A stretch of 48,486 bases of DNA from CAWKGC01 sp963849005 (GTDB lineage Bacteria; Pseudomonadota; Gammaproteobacteria; Burkholderiales; Usitatibacteraceae): NCBI GenBank assembly GCA_963849005.1, contig CAWKGC010000001.1:1-48486 (forward strand). The letters are read 5' to 3'. The notes below the pieces were generated by a model. The model saw nothing but the letters and a program-made list of their open reading frames with translations. It did no database searches and had not been told where the DNA came from. Below are positions 22,703 through 31,987 of this stretch, in pieces; position 1 is the stretch's first letter; each line of letters starts with the position of its first letter. The position numbers were made by a program, and so were the translations under genes.

Positions 22703-23494
22703 CTACAGCCTGAAATTTTCCCCGAGATATACCTTGCGGACAGTCTCATTGTAGATGATTTCCTCCGGCTTGCCGAAGGCGAGGACCGTCCCCTGGTTGA
22801 TGATGTACGCGTGGTCGCAGATGCCCAGCGTCTCCCTCACGTTGTGGTCCGTGATCAGCACGCCGATGCCGCGCTCCTTCAGGAAGCGGATGATCTGCTG
22901 GATGTCGATGACCGCGATCGGGTCGACCCCCGCGAAGGGCTCGTCAAGGAGGATGAAGCGCGGGTTGGTGGCAAGCGCCCGGGCGATCTCCACGCGGCGG
23001 CGCTCGCCGCCGGAGAGCGAAAGCGCCGGGTTGTTGCGAAGGTGGCCGATGTGCAGTTCGTCGAGCAGCGTCGCAAGCCGCTCCTCGATCTCGTCGTCCG
23101 GATGGCCCTGCAACTCGAGCACGGCCTGTATGTTCTGCGAAACGGTGAGCTTCCTGAAGATCGACGCTTCCTGCGGCAGGTAGGACAGCCCCAGCCGCGA
23201 GCGGCGGTAGATCGGCAGGTGCGTGACATCCTTGCCGTCGAGCGTGACGCTGCCCCGGTCGATCGGCACGAGGCCCAGGATCATGTAGAAGCAGGTGGTC
23301 TTGCCCGCGCCGTTGGGCCCGAGAAGGCCCACCACCTCGCCGCTTTCGACCTCGAGCGAGACGTCGTGCACGACGGTGCGCTTGCGGTAGCGTTTTTGCA
23401 GGCCCTGGGCACGCAGCATGGCGCCCGCGGCGGGCCTGACCAGCTGCAATCGCTGCGGCGGCCCGGTGGCGGCTTCGCGCGCGTCGGGGGTCAT
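22703..23494 (-). CDS. lptB: LPS export ABC transporter ATP-binding protein LptB
   Basis: A 263-residue ATPase that powers LPS extraction from the inner membrane with LptF/G/C. It shows Walker A GLLGPNGAGKTTCFYMILGL, the Q-loop region LSYLPQEASIFRKLTV, signature LSLSGGERRRVEIARAL, Walker B FILLDEPFAGVDPIAV and the switch ITDHNVRETL. The N-terminus is about 25 residues longer than E. coli LptB (the ABC domain starts at MLRAQGLQKRYRKR), as in many betaproteobacteria; an internal start is possible. ATGA overlap with lptA. Confidence 0.95.
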   Translation of the reverse strand: MTPDAREAATGPPQRLQLVRPAAGAMLRAQGLQKRYRKRTVVHDVSLEVESGEVVGLLGPNGAGKTTCFYMILGLVPIDRGSVTLDGKDVTHLPIYRRSRLGLSYLPQEASIFRKLTVSQNIQAVLELQGHPDDEIEERLATLLDELHIGHLRNNPALSLSGGERRRVEIARALATNPRFILLDEPFAGVDPIAVIDIQQIIRFLKERGIGVLITDHNVRETLGICDHAYIINQGTVLAFGKPEEIIYNETVRKVYLGENFRL

Positions 23495-24102
23495 TCCTGG
23501 CTTGTCCCGGGGAGCCCGGACTCCGGCCTGAGCGTGAGCGGCGGGTCCGGGACCTTCGTCTCGGCAGGGGGTTTCGGCTTGCCGTCCTTCGCGGCGGGCG
23601 CCTTCTTGCGCGGCTCGATCGTCATCTTCACGCGGCCGGGCAAGGGATTGGTCGCGCCGGGCGCGGCGCCGGTCACCTGGAAGAGCTCGCGCGCCGTGTC
23701 GTAGCTGATGAAGTCGCCGTTGAGGTCGCCCTGGGTGCTCTTGATGCGCGCCTTGTTGAAGAGCTTGAGTACCTCGCTCTTGTTGTCGTACTCGGCGCGT
23801 TCCGCCCAGCCTTCGATATAGTCGTCGACCTTGTCGCGCTTCTGCCGGAACGCGACCGGCGCGCCGTAGGCGACCGCATAGCGGTATCCCTCCTTGTCCT
23901 CCTTGATCACGACGCGGTCGGCGGCGATGCGCAGCGTCCCCTGCGTGAGCACGACGTTGCCCTTGAACACGCTCTCCTGGATCTCGTTGTTCGCGGTGAG
24001 CTCGTCGGCGTTGATGTTGATCGGCTTGTCGCGGTCGGCGAGCTCCGCCCGGGCGCCGCCGGCGATCGCTACGGCGAAAAGCAGGAGTGGCAGCGTTCGC
24101 AT
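23491..24102 (-). CDS. lptA: LPS transport periplasmic protein LptA
   Basis: A 203-residue periplasmic bridge protein with signal peptide MRTLPLLLFAVAIAGGARAE, then the OstA-type beta-jellyroll: KPININADELTANNEIQESV, FKGNVVLTQGTLRIAADRVV, YDNKSEVLKLFNKARIKSTQ and FISYDTARELFQVTG. A Pro/Lys-rich C-terminal tail (from about residue 165) extends beyond the fold. It overlaps lptC by 1 base and lptB by 4. Confidence 0.94.
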   Translation of the reverse strand: MRTLPLLLFAVAIAGGARAELADRDKPININADELTANNEIQESVFKGNVVLTQGTLRIAADRVVIKEDKEGYRYAVAYGAPVAFRQKRDKVDDYIEGWAERAEYDNKSEVLKLFNKARIKSTQGDLNGDFISYDTARELFQVTGAAPGATNPLPGRVKMTIEPRKKAPAAKDGKPKPPAETKVPDPPLTLRPESGLPGTSQE

Positions 24103-24683
24103 CAGCGGGGAGGCGGCTGGTACACCGCCCTGACCTTTTTCATGTGAATTGTCTTCGCCTCGTTGTTGAGCTCGAAACCGCTGGCGACGATGCGGCCGGA
24201 ATGGCTATCGATGACGACCTCGTCGGAGGTGCGGGCGATCTTTTCCTCGGGAAGGACCTGCAGGCGGCTGGTACGCATCGTCAGCGCCTCGACGCGCCCG
24301 GCGGCCGCGCGATCGAGCACCACGTTGCCTTCGAGCCAGACCTCGCTTCCCTTGTCGAGAAGCCGGCCCCGGTCGGAGGTCGCCGTCAGCTTGGGCTGGC
24401 CCGGCTCGAAGGCCTCGAACCTGGGCTTCTCGAGCAGCGCGGAATCGTCGTCGGGGTAATGTACCATCCTCCCCGCATTCAGGGTGTGCAGGACCGCGCC
24501 GTCCACGCCGTGCTTGATCGCGGAGAACCGGTCGACCACCATGTCGGGATCGTGGCGCTCCTTGGCGTTGCCTGCATTGGGCGGCGCCTGCACCAGCTGG
24601 TTCAACCACCAGGTCATCGCGACGATCACCGCCAGCACGCCGAAAGGCAGCCAGGTAGTGGGGCGGCTTGCGGTCGCGATCAT
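24102..24683 (-). CDS. lptC: LPS export system protein LptC
   Basis: A 193-residue bitopic inner-membrane protein: one N-terminal helix (TWLPFGVLAVIVAMTWWLNQ) and a periplasmic jellyroll (PDMVVDRFSAIKHGVDGAVL, RMVHYPDDDSALLEKP, GSEVWLEGNVVLDRAAAG, then SGRIVASGFELNNEAKTI) that passes LPS from LptFG to LptA. The ATG at 24683 overlaps the kdsC stop (ATGA). The open frame extends further upstream into kdsC, which is a frameshift shadow and not a longer LptC. Confidence 0.92.
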   Translation of the reverse strand: MIATASRPTTWLPFGVLAVIVAMTWWLNQLVQAPPNAGNAKERHDPDMVVDRFSAIKHGVDGAVLHTLNAGRMVHYPDDDSALLEKPRFEAFEPGQPKLTATSDRGRLLDKGSEVWLEGNVVLDRAAAGRVEALTMRTSRLQVLPEEKIARTSDEVVIDSHSGRIVASGFELNNEAKTIHMKKVRAVYQPPPR

Positions 24684-25200
24684 GCCAAGTAGCGCGCGAG
24701 CGCGGCCTCGAGCGTGCCCTGCGCCCGCATGATCAACTCGCAAGTTCGCGCACCGCGCCGTCGCCGCCGCCACGCTGCGTGACGTAATGCGACGGGCCTT
24801 GACCGCGTCGGGCGCCCCGGGAACGGCCGCGGCAGGCGCGCATCGCGTCATCGCCGGCAGGTCGGGCAGGTCGTCGCCCATGAACGCGCATTGCGATGCG
24901 GTGAGGCCGAGGCGTGCCTGCATTGCCTCAAGTTCCGCGCGCTTGTCCTGCGCGCCTTGCACGACTACCCCGATGCCGAGGTCGGCCGCGCGGCGCTCCA
25001 CTGCCTTCGAGCGCCGGCCGGAAGATATCGCGACCACCACGCCGCTCTCGGCGAGCATCTTCACGCCGTGGCCATCGAGCGAGTGGAAGCTCTTGAATTT
25101 CGCCGTCGGCGCCGAAATGCAGCCGCCCGTCGGTGAGCACCCCATCGACGTCAAGGACCAGGAGGCGGACCGCGCTCGCGCGTTGCAGGACGTCTTGCAT
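24680..25200 (-). pseudogene. kdsC: 3-deoxy-D-manno-octulosonate 8-phosphate phosphatase KdsC, several frameshifts
   Basis: A HAD-family phosphatase of Kdo synthesis. From ATG 25200 the first frame gives LLVLDVDGVLTDGRLHFG, the nucleophile motif DxDGVLT. It breaks near 25095, and the next frame gives SFHSLDGHGVKMLAESGVVV, AISSGRRSKAVERRAADLGI and FMGDDLPDLPAMTRC (HAD motif III). Two more shifts near 24785 and 24740 lead to the usual end, IMRAQGTLEAALARYLA. At least three single-base indels in 520 bases, with all motifs kept, argue for sequencing errors. Upstream neighbour kdsD catalyses an earlier Kdo step. Confidence 0.85.
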
Positions 25201-25208
25201 GGCCGGGG

Positions 25209-26189
25209 CTAGATCACGCCTGCGGCCAGCAGGTCGTTGAAGGTGATCGCGCCCACGAGGTCGCCCTTCGCATCGACTACCAGCAGGCGCCCGTTGACCT
25301 TGTGCGCCTGCATCATCTGCGCGGCCTCCACGGCGAGCCGGTCCGGCGCGATGGTGCGCGGATTTCGCGTCATGACGTCGGATATCACCAGCGGCTTGAT
25401 GTTGTCGTGCTTCTCGAGCGTGCGCCGCAGGTCGCCGTCGGTGAAGATCCCGGCAAGCTTCCCGAGCGTCGACCATGGCGGTCATTCCGATGCCCTTGCC
25501 GACATTTCCAGGATGGCCTCGCGACAGCGACGCGCCGATGCCCACGAAAGGCAGGCGCGCGCCGGTGCGCATGATGTCGCGCACGTGCACCAGCAGCTTC
25601 CGCCGAGCACGCCGCCGGGATGGTGCATGGCGAAGTCGTCGGAGGCTGAAGCCGCGCGCCTCCAGCAGCGCCATCGCGAGCGCATCGCCGAGCGCAAGGG
25701 CGGCAGTGGTGCTCGCGGTCGGGGCCAGTTCGAGCGGGCAGGCCTCGCGCTCCACCGCCGCGTCGAGATGCACGTCGGCCTTTGCGGCGAGCGTCGAGGC
25801 GGGCTTGCCGGTGATCGCGATGATCTTCGTGCCGCGGCGCTTGAGCGGGGCGAGGATGCGCAGGATCTCCTCGGTCTCGCCGGAGTTGGAAAGCGCGACC
25901 ACCACATCGTCGGCGGTGATCATGCCCAGGTCCCCATGGCTCGCCTCGCCGGGGTGCATGAAGAACGCCGGCGTGCCGGTGGAAGCCAGCGTCGAGGCGA
26001 TCTTGTTGCCGATGTGGCCGGACTTGCCCATGCCGGTGACGACGACGCGGCCGCGGGTGGCCAGGACAGCCGGTGCGCCTGCAGGAAATCCTCGCCGAGG
26101 CGGGAAGCGAGGCGCCTTACCGCATCGGCCTCGATTTCAAGGACCTCGCGGCGCGAGCCCGAGGACGCGCGCGCCGGGGTCATCGGCAT
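25209..26189 (-). pseudogene. kdsD: Arabinose-5-phosphate isomerase KdsD (KpsF/GutQ), several frameshifts
   Basis: First enzyme of Kdo synthesis (ribulose-5-P to arabinose-5-P). Pieces in successive frames are REVLEIEADAVRRLASRLGE, then the SIS domain MGKSGHIGNKIASTLASTGT, HPGEASHGDLGMIT, VVVALSNSGETEEILRIL and CPLELAPTASTTAALALGDA, then DDFAMHHPGGVLGG, and two CBS domains near the end (FTDGDLRRTLEKHD; VVDAKGDLVGAITFNDLLAA). Frame changes are needed near 26070, 25640, 25590 and 25480. The start is taken at ATG 26189; an ATG at 26214 is possible. All family elements are present, so the gene is probably intact in the organism. Confidence 0.85.
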
Positions 26190-26282
26190 CGCGGGGAGGT
26201 AGCAGATTTGCCATGAGCCAAGTATAAATCCCCCAAGGCCCTTTTTCCCGACCTTCGCCCTCGCGGGCACAGTTGAAGACCC

Positions 26283-28253
26283 ATGCAAGACGGACTCGGC
26301 TGACCCTCATCCTCCTCGCCGCGGCGGTCGCGGTGGTGGTGATGTTCCGCAACTCTCGCTGCCGGCCGATCCTCGGCTACCTGCTCGTCGGCACGCTGAT
26401 CGGCCCCAATGCGCTGGCGCTGGTCCCGGACACCGAGGACAAGCGCTACCTGGCGCGAATTCGGCGTGGTGTTCCTGATGTTCTCGGTCGGGCCTCGAGT
26501 TCAGCCTGCCGCAGCTGGTCTCGATGCGAAGGGTGGTGTTCGGGCTTGGGCGGCCTGCAGGTCGCCATCACGATGGCGATCGGCGCGGGCCTTGCGCTGG
26601 CCGCGGGCCTCACTTGGCAGAGCCGATCTGGTGCTGGGCGGCGTCGCTGGCGATGTCCTCCACGGCGATCGTCAGCAAGATGCTTGCGGAGCGGGCCAGC
26701 TCAATCGCGACACGGCCGGCAGATCATGGGCGTGCTGCTGTTCCAGGACCTGGCGGTCATCCCGATCCTGGTCCTGATCCCGGCGCTGGCTCTCGGGCCG
26801 GACAGGATCGCGGGCGCGGTCGGGCTCGCCCTGTTGAAGGCGCGTGATCGTGCTTGCCATCGTTCTCACCCTCGGCCAGCGCGTGATGCGCCCGCTGTTT
26901 CACCTGGTGGCGAAGCAGAAATCGTCCGAACTGTTCGTGCTCGCCGTGCTGCTCGTCACGCTCGGGCTCGCGTGGCTCACCGAGATCGCCGGGCTGTCGC
27001 TCGCGCTGGGCGCCTTCCTTGCCGGAATGCTGATCTCGGAGACCGAGTACCGCTACCAGGTCGAGGACTACATCAAGCCGTTCCGCGACGTGCTGCTGGG
27101 CCTGTTCTTCGTCACCATCGGCATGCTGCTCGATCCGCTGGTGATCCTGCGGCATGGGCTGCTGGTGCTGCTGATCATCGCCGTGATGATGGCGATGAAG
27201 TTCCTGCTGCTCTACGTCCTGGGACAGCTTTTCGAATCGGCAAGCCGGACGCCTTGCGCTGCGCGCTCGCGCTGGCCCCTGCCGGCGAGTTCGGCTTCGT
27301 GATGCTCGCGCTCGCCGGGAAGTTCGGCGCGCTCGACCCGCAGGCGCTGCAGGTGGTGCTCGCCGCGGTGCTGCTGTCGATGCTTGCCACGCCGGTATGC
27401 TGTCGAAGATGGAGCGCATCGTCCTTCATTTCGTCGAGAGCGAATGGACCGCCGCGCGCCATTGCGCTGCACGACCTCGCGGTGAAGACCATGTCGACCA
27501 AGGGCCACGTCATCATCTGCGGTTACGGCCGCAGCGGGCAGGCGCTGGCCCATTTTCTCGAGCGCGAGAATATCCCCGTGGTCGCGCTCGACTCCGACCC
27601 CGAGCGCGTCCGGCAGGCCGCGGCCGCGGGCGATTCAGTGGTGTACGGGGACGCTTCCCGGCGCGAGGTGATCATTGCGGCCGGCCTCGCGCGCGCCACC
27701 GCAGTGGTGGTGAGTTTCGCCGATACGCCCAAGTCGCTCGCGCATCCTCGCGCACCTGCGCGAGCTGCGGCCGGAACTGCCGGTGATCGTTCGCACCTGG
27801 GACGACACCGATGTCGGCCGGCTGCGCGAGGCCGGCGCCGCCGAAATCGTCGCCGAGGTGGTCGAGGGATCGCTGATGCTGGCCACGCAGACGATGCTGC
27901 AGCTCGGCGTGCCGCTCAACCGCGTGCTGCGCCGGCTGCGCGATGTCCGGCAGGAACGCTACCACTACATGCGCGGATTCTTCCCCGGCGCGACCGACGA
28001 GGAGCATGGCCCCGAGGACACGCAGCCCAGGCTCCACTCCGTCGTGATCGGGCCTTCGGCCGCCTGCGTGGGCAAGACCGTGGCAAGCCTGAACCTGCCG
28101 GCGCTCGGCGTCGAGATCTCGGCGATTCGCCGCCAGGGCGTGCGCGAGATGGGGCCCGAGGAAAGCACACGCCTGAAGGAAAACGACATCGTCGTCGTCA
28201 TCGGCACGCAGGAAGCGCTGGCCGCCGCCGAGATCCGCCTGCTGCAGGGTTGA
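26283..28253 (+). pseudogene. Kef/YbaL-type monovalent cation:proton antiporter with TrkA domains, many frameshifts
   Basis: A CPA2 antiporter of about 650 residues spread over three frames with at least eight single-base shifts between 26455 and 27745. In order: PILGYLLVGTLIGPNALALV, EFGVVFLMFSVG, FSLPQLVSMRRVVFGLGGLQ, AMSSTAIVSKMLAER (the antiporter core), MGVLLFQDLAVIPILVLI, LAWLTEIAGLSLALGAFLAG, and AGEFGFVMLALAG. The C-terminal cytosolic part has a Rossmann TrkA-N domain (HVIICGYGRSGQALAHFLER) and a TrkA-C domain ending IVVVIGTQEALAAAE. It probably moves K+ or Na+ against H+. It is divergent from kdsD, a common betaproteobacterial arrangement. The exact start is blurred by an early shift. 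Confidence 0.85.
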
Positions 28254-28269
28254 GCGGCATCGCAAAGAA

Positions 28270-28294
28270 AAAGGCCCGCGCGAGGCGGGCCTTT
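28270..28294. terminator. Rho-independent terminator, likely bidirectional
   Basis: A perfect 10-bp stem AAAGGCCCGC / GCGGGCCTTT with a 5-base loop, preceded by GAAAA and followed by a short T-run, lies between the convergent antiporter and pilin-like genes. Confidence 0.8.
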
Positions 28295-28315
28295 CCATCC
28301 CGATGCCGCCGGGGA

Positions 28316-28987
28316 TCAGAACACGATGCAAACCGTATATGACGCTGCAGGGTCGATCGAGCCGGTGGCCACGCCCGCGGAGCCGAGCGCTGCACCGTCG
28401 GCCACTGCGCGGATCGATCCCTGGTTCGTCTGGCCGTCGTCCATCTGCGTGTCGAGCTGGATGGCGAACTTGCCCAGGATGCCCTTGGAGCAGATCTGGT
28501 AGCTGCCGCTCATCCCGGAGATCTGCAGTTGCGCGGTCGCCGCGCTGCTGATGCCGACGTCGCCGCCAGCGCATTCTTCGGGATGTAGTCGGACCGCACC
28601 CGGCGTGGTCGAGCCCGCTGGCGAGGTTGGCAAGCCGCACGTGCTGCCAGAACAGGTACGACTCGTCGGTCACGGTCGACGAGTTCCAGTTGCCGTCGAT
28701 CACGCCATTGCCCTGCTTGCCGGCAGGCGTGGTCGCCAGGACGCCGACCGGCGTGGTGGCCGAAAGGTGGGTCGAGGCCACGAGGCGTCGTCGCCCGGGA
28801 TCGACTTGTACTTGTCCTGGTAGCCGTAGATGTAGGTCGGGATGATGCGGAAATCGTTGGCCAGGTTCTTCACCTTGGCGCTGTTGATCAGTTCCTGGCC
28901 CTTCAGGATGCCGCCCAGCAGCAGCCCGATGATGACCAGCACGATCGCGATTTCGACGAGTGTGAATCCGGATTGGCGTGTTTTCAT
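28316..28987 (-). pseudogene. Type IV pilin-like (prepilin-type N-terminal methylation) protein, frameshifted
   Basis: The N-terminus from ATG 28987 is a class III signal: MKTRQSG, cleavage before FTLVEIAIVLVIIGLLLGG, with Glu at position 5 of the mature protein, and a long hydrophobic helix continuing to LKGQELINSAKVKNLANDF. The globular part changes frame near 28790 and near 28610 and ends with a Cys-containing region (GMSGSYQICSKGILGKFAIQ ... YTVCIVF). The total length is about 220 residues. IIPTYIYGYQDKYKSIPGDD resembles pilins/pseudopilins annotated as 'prepilin-type cleavage/methylation domain'. No assembly genes (pilB, pilC, pilD) are nearby, so it is an orphan or minor pilin. Confidence 0.8.
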
Positions 28988-29027
28988 TTCATTTCCCCAG
29001 CGAGTGTGCGCGAACGGATTGCCGCGC

Positions 29028-29147
29028 CTAGAAACCGAGCCCGGCAACGCGGGCAATGTCGTTGAGACGCATGGCCAGCCCCATCAGGAGTGCCCCGGCC
29101 ATGGTCAGGGCGGCAGCGTCGTAACGGTCGAGAACCTTGCGTTTCAT
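29028..29147 (-). CDS. Small 39-residue protein upstream of the pilin gene
   Basis: The frame begins MKRKVLDRYDAAALTMAGAL, continues LMGLAMRLNDIARVAGLGF and stops at 29028. An excellent ribosome site, AAAAGGAGCAAGACC, precedes the ATG. The middle (AAALTMAGALLMGLAMRL) could be a short membrane helix with a positive N-terminus. It lies 40 bases upstream of the pilin-like gene on the same strand and is probably cotranscribed. I recognise no family. Coding is supported by the ribosome site and the amphipathic pattern, not by homology. Confidence 0.5.
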   Translation of the reverse strand: MKRKVLDRYDAAALTMAGALLMGLAMRLNDIARVAGLGF

Positions 29148-29238
29148 GGTCTTGCTCCTTTTCGGTAGCCCCGCTGGATGGCGGGACGCACCAGAACAAG
29201 AGCATTCACCGTGCCAGTCAATGCATTATATTGATTAT

Positions 29239-31164
29239 ATGAAGAAAACAGCAAAATCGCCAGAGATCCTGGGTTCCGACAGATGCCGTTTTCGTCGACT
29301 CTCGCGACACCTGGTGTCCGGAATTCCGACACCCGCTAGCCAAGCGGCAGACGCGAACGATTATTCTCGCCTTGCCTTGAACGCCTCCCCCTCCTCTGTC
29401 GCCGGGCCGCGTCGCGAACGCCTCGCCGCGCTGTTCGTCGCCGGCCGGCGCTGGGTGATCATCGCCATGCTGCTCGCGCTGCATGCCGCGCTTGTGGCCG
29501 ACAAGGAGGACATTTTCCAGCGCCTCTGGTTGATGGTGCACTTCGGCCTGTTCCTGATGTGGCAGCCCTTCTTTGCAGCGGACAAGGAGCTCGAGGTGTT
29601 CTCGGTGCTGCTGCTGGTTTTCATCACGGGGATGATCCTGTGGTTCCTGAAAGGCTGGATGCTCGCCACCTGGCTGTCGATGCTGTTGGGGATCATCGGC
29701 GGGAAGGTGTTCACCGTGGAGCCGTCGCGGCGCAGCCGCTTCTACCTGGTCGCATTCTTCTACCTGATCGCGATACAGCTTGCCTGGACGGTGCCCGTGG
29801 TGGTGCTCGGGGAAAAGATTCCCGAGGCGCTCGGCAAGGGCGTGACCCTGTTCCTGCCGATGGTGCTTGCGCTGCTGGCCTTCCTGCCGTTGCACCGGGA
29901 GGAGAACGACAGCGTGCAGGTGTTCGACTTCTTCTACGCGCTGCTGGTGTTCCAGCTGGTGGTGGTGCTGGTGCTGGGCTCCGTGGCGCTGATGCGCTAT
30001 ACCGACAACCAGTATTTCGCCTCGGTGATCCTGACGGTGCTCGGCTTCGGCATCGCCCTCTTCGTGCTCGCGGTGCTGTGGAGCCCGCGCGGGGGCTTCG
30101 GCGGGCTGCGCACGTACTTCTCGCGGTACCTGCTTTCGGTGGGCATGCCCTTCGAGCTGTGGATGCGCCGCGTCGCCGAGCTTGCCGAGATCGAGCCCGA
30201 TGCGCGCCGTTTCGTCGAGCGGGCGCTGGAGGAAGTCACGACTTTCCCGTGGATGCGCGGCGGCAGGTGGAACTCTCCGGACGGCGACGGCGAGTTCGGC
30301 TCGTTCGACGGCTTCCCGACCAAGGTGTCGTTCCATGAACTCGATCTCACCTTCTACACCGGCATCGAACTTTCGCCGGCGCTGTTCCTGCATGTGCGGC
30401 TGCTCGCGCAGGTGATCGCGGAATTCCACGAAGGCAAGCGCCGCGAGCAGGCCCTGAAGCAGCATGCCTACCTGCAGGCCGTGCACGAGACGGGCGCCCG
30501 CCTCACGCACGACATCAAGAACCTGCTGCAATCGATCTATGCGTTGACCAGCGCGGCGCCGCCGCCCGCCGCGCAGGAGGACGGCTACCCCAGGCTGCTC
30601 CGGCGCCAATTGCCCGAACTTTCCAAGCGGTTGCAGTCCACGCTCGACAAGCTGCGTTCGCCGGAGCTTGCGGCCAGCGGCATCGGCATGCCCGCATCGG
30701 AGTGGTGGGCGGGAGTGGAACGGCGCCACGCCGGCACCGCCATTGCGCTGTCGGCGAATGTGCCCGCGGGCAGCGTCGTGCCCGCCACGCTCTTCGACAG
30801 CGTCATCGAGAATTGCCTGCAGAACGCGCGCAACAAGAAGTCGCGCGAGCCGCAGATCGCCATATCCCTCGCGCTTTCCTCCGGCGAACTCGGGCCCGAG
30901 GTCGAGATCTGCGATTCCGGGACCGCCATTGCAGAGTCCATCGAGCGCGACCTGTTCATCGCGCCGGTCCCGAAAGAGCGCGGCGCGAGCCTCGGCATCG
31001 GGCTGTTCCAGGCCTACCGGCAGGCGCGGCAGGCCGGCTGGTTGCTGGCGCTCGCGAGCAACGTCGATGGCAGAGTGTGCTTTCGCCTGTCGCCCCTGCC
31101 CGAGGGCGACGAAGTTCAGGGCGCGCCAAGCGCCTCGTCGAGCCCCTCCTCCCAGGGCGGCTGA
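29239..31164 (+). CDS. Orphan multi-pass membrane sensor histidine kinase
   Basis: A 641-residue protein if started at ATG 29239, which has no clear ribosome site; a later start is possible since the first 70 residues look disordered. About seven hydrophobic segments lie between residues 70 and 290 (WVIIAMLLALHAALV; LEVFSVLLLVFITGMILWFL; LVAFFYLIAIQLAWTVPVVV). A linker domain follows, then the His box ETGARLTHDIKNLLQSIYAL, N-box VIENCLQNARNKK, G1 EICDSGTAI and G2 GASLGIGLFQAYRQA. The kinase core is somewhat like PrsK-type kinases. No response regulator is adjacent. Unlike its neighbours the frame is fully open. Its 3' end overlaps rmlD by 49 bases. Confidence 0.82.
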   Translation: MKKTAKSPEILGSDRCRFRRLSRHLVSGIPTPASQAADANDYSRLALNASPSSVAGPRRERLAALFVAGRRWVIIAMLLALHAALVADKEDIFQRLWLMVHFGLFLMWQPFFAADKELEVFSVLLLVFITGMILWFLKGWMLATWLSMLLGIIGGKVFTVEPSRRSRFYLVAFFYLIAIQLAWTVPVVVLGEKIPEALGKGVTLFLPMVLALLAFLPLHREENDSVQVFDFFYALLVFQLVVVLVLGSVALMRYTDNQYFASVILTVLGFGIALFVLAVLWSPRGGFGGLRTYFSRYLLSVGMPFELWMRRVAELAEIEPDARRFVERALEEVTTFPWMRGGRWNSPDGDGEFGSFDGFPTKVSFHELDLTFYTGIELSPALFLHVRLLAQVIAEFHEGKRREQALKQHAYLQAVHETGARLTHDIKNLLQSIYALTSAAPPPAAQEDGYPRLLRRQLPELSKRLQSTLDKLRSPELAASGIGMPASEWWAGVERRHAGTAIALSANVPAGSVVPATLFDSVIENCLQNARNKKSREPQIAISLALSSGELGPEVEICDSGTAIAESIERDLFIAPVPKERGASLGIGLFQAYRQARQAGWLLALASNVDGRVCFRLSPLPEGDEVQGAPSASSSPSSQGG

Positions 31165-31980
31165 CGCCAGCCGAAATCGGCTGCAAGCTTTGCGTTGTCG
31201 AGCACCGAGTACGCGGGGCGGCGCGCCGCCGTCGGGTACTCGCTGGTGGAAATGCCTGTGACTCGCGGCACGGCACGTCCGGCGCGCGCGCGGCGCTCGA
31301 AGATCGCCCGGGCAAAACCGCACCACGAGACATCGCCGCCGGCGCTCAGGTGATAGAGCCCGCGGGCCGAGCGCGCCTTCGGCAGCGCCAGCAATCGCGC
31401 GGTCTCGCGGGCAAGCAGCGCGCATGAGGTCGGCGCGCCGCGCTGGTCATCCACCACCCGCAGTTCTTCGCTTCGTCTCGGCGAGCCGGAGCATCGTCAC
31501 GAGAAAATTGCTGCCGTGGGGCGCGTAGACCCAGCCGGTGCGCAGGACCAGGTGCGCGCAGCCGCTTGCCGCGATCGCCTGCTCGCCTGCGAGCTTGCTC
31601 GCGCCGTACACGCCGAGCGGCGCGACGGGGTCGGTCTCGACATAGGGCGTGCGCTTGGCGCCGTCGAACACGTAGTCGGTGGAGTAGTGCACCAGCAATG
31701 CGCCCAGCCTGCGCGCCTCGCCTGCGAGGATTCCCGGGGCGCGCGCGTTCACGGCATGGGCGAGCGCGGGCTCGCTCTCGGCCTTGTCGACCGCGGTGTA
31801 GGCGGCGGCATTGACGATCACTTCGGGCGCGACATCGCGGCAAACGCGCGCCAGCGCCTCGGCATCCGCGAGGTCGAGCGCGGCATGGTCGAAGGACGGC
31901 CAAGTCTCCCAGGGGCGCGAGGGCCGCGCTTCAGCGTCGCGCCGAGCTGTCCGCCGGATGCCGACGAGCAGGATGCGCAG
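31116..31980 (-). pseudogene. rmlD: dTDP-4-dehydrorhamnose reductase RmlD, frameshifted
   Basis: Last step of dTDP-L-rhamnose synthesis. The start LRILLVG is a broken GxxGxxG Rossmann motif, followed by a shift, then VIVNAAAYTAVDKAESEPAL, LVHYSTDYVFDGAKRTPYVE, and the catalytic YGASKLAGEQAI (Y-x3-K). A second shift near 31455 leads to the C-terminus (GLYHLSAGGDVSWCGFARAI ... FGWRQPPWEEGLDEAL). The family length and all active-site parts are present. It is the last gene of the rmlBACD operon. The start codon near 31980 reads CTG, probably another base error. Confidence 0.85.
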
Positions 31981-31987
31981 CCCGGGT

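Noticed and set aside
24102..25154. A 350-residue protein combining a KdsC-like part and LptC
   Set aside because: It looks like a fusion but is due to frameshifts that remove the kdsC stop. The ATGA overlap and normal LptC start at 24683 are present.
26273..28342. A single 689-residue protein from the Kef region
   Set aside because: Only parts of this frame match the antiporter. Other parts are shadow sequence between indels, so it is not a novel fusion.
29218..31425. A 735-codon open frame on the minus strand
   Set aside because: It is antisense to the histidine kinase gene, whose motifs are unambiguous. Composition is that of a GC shadow.
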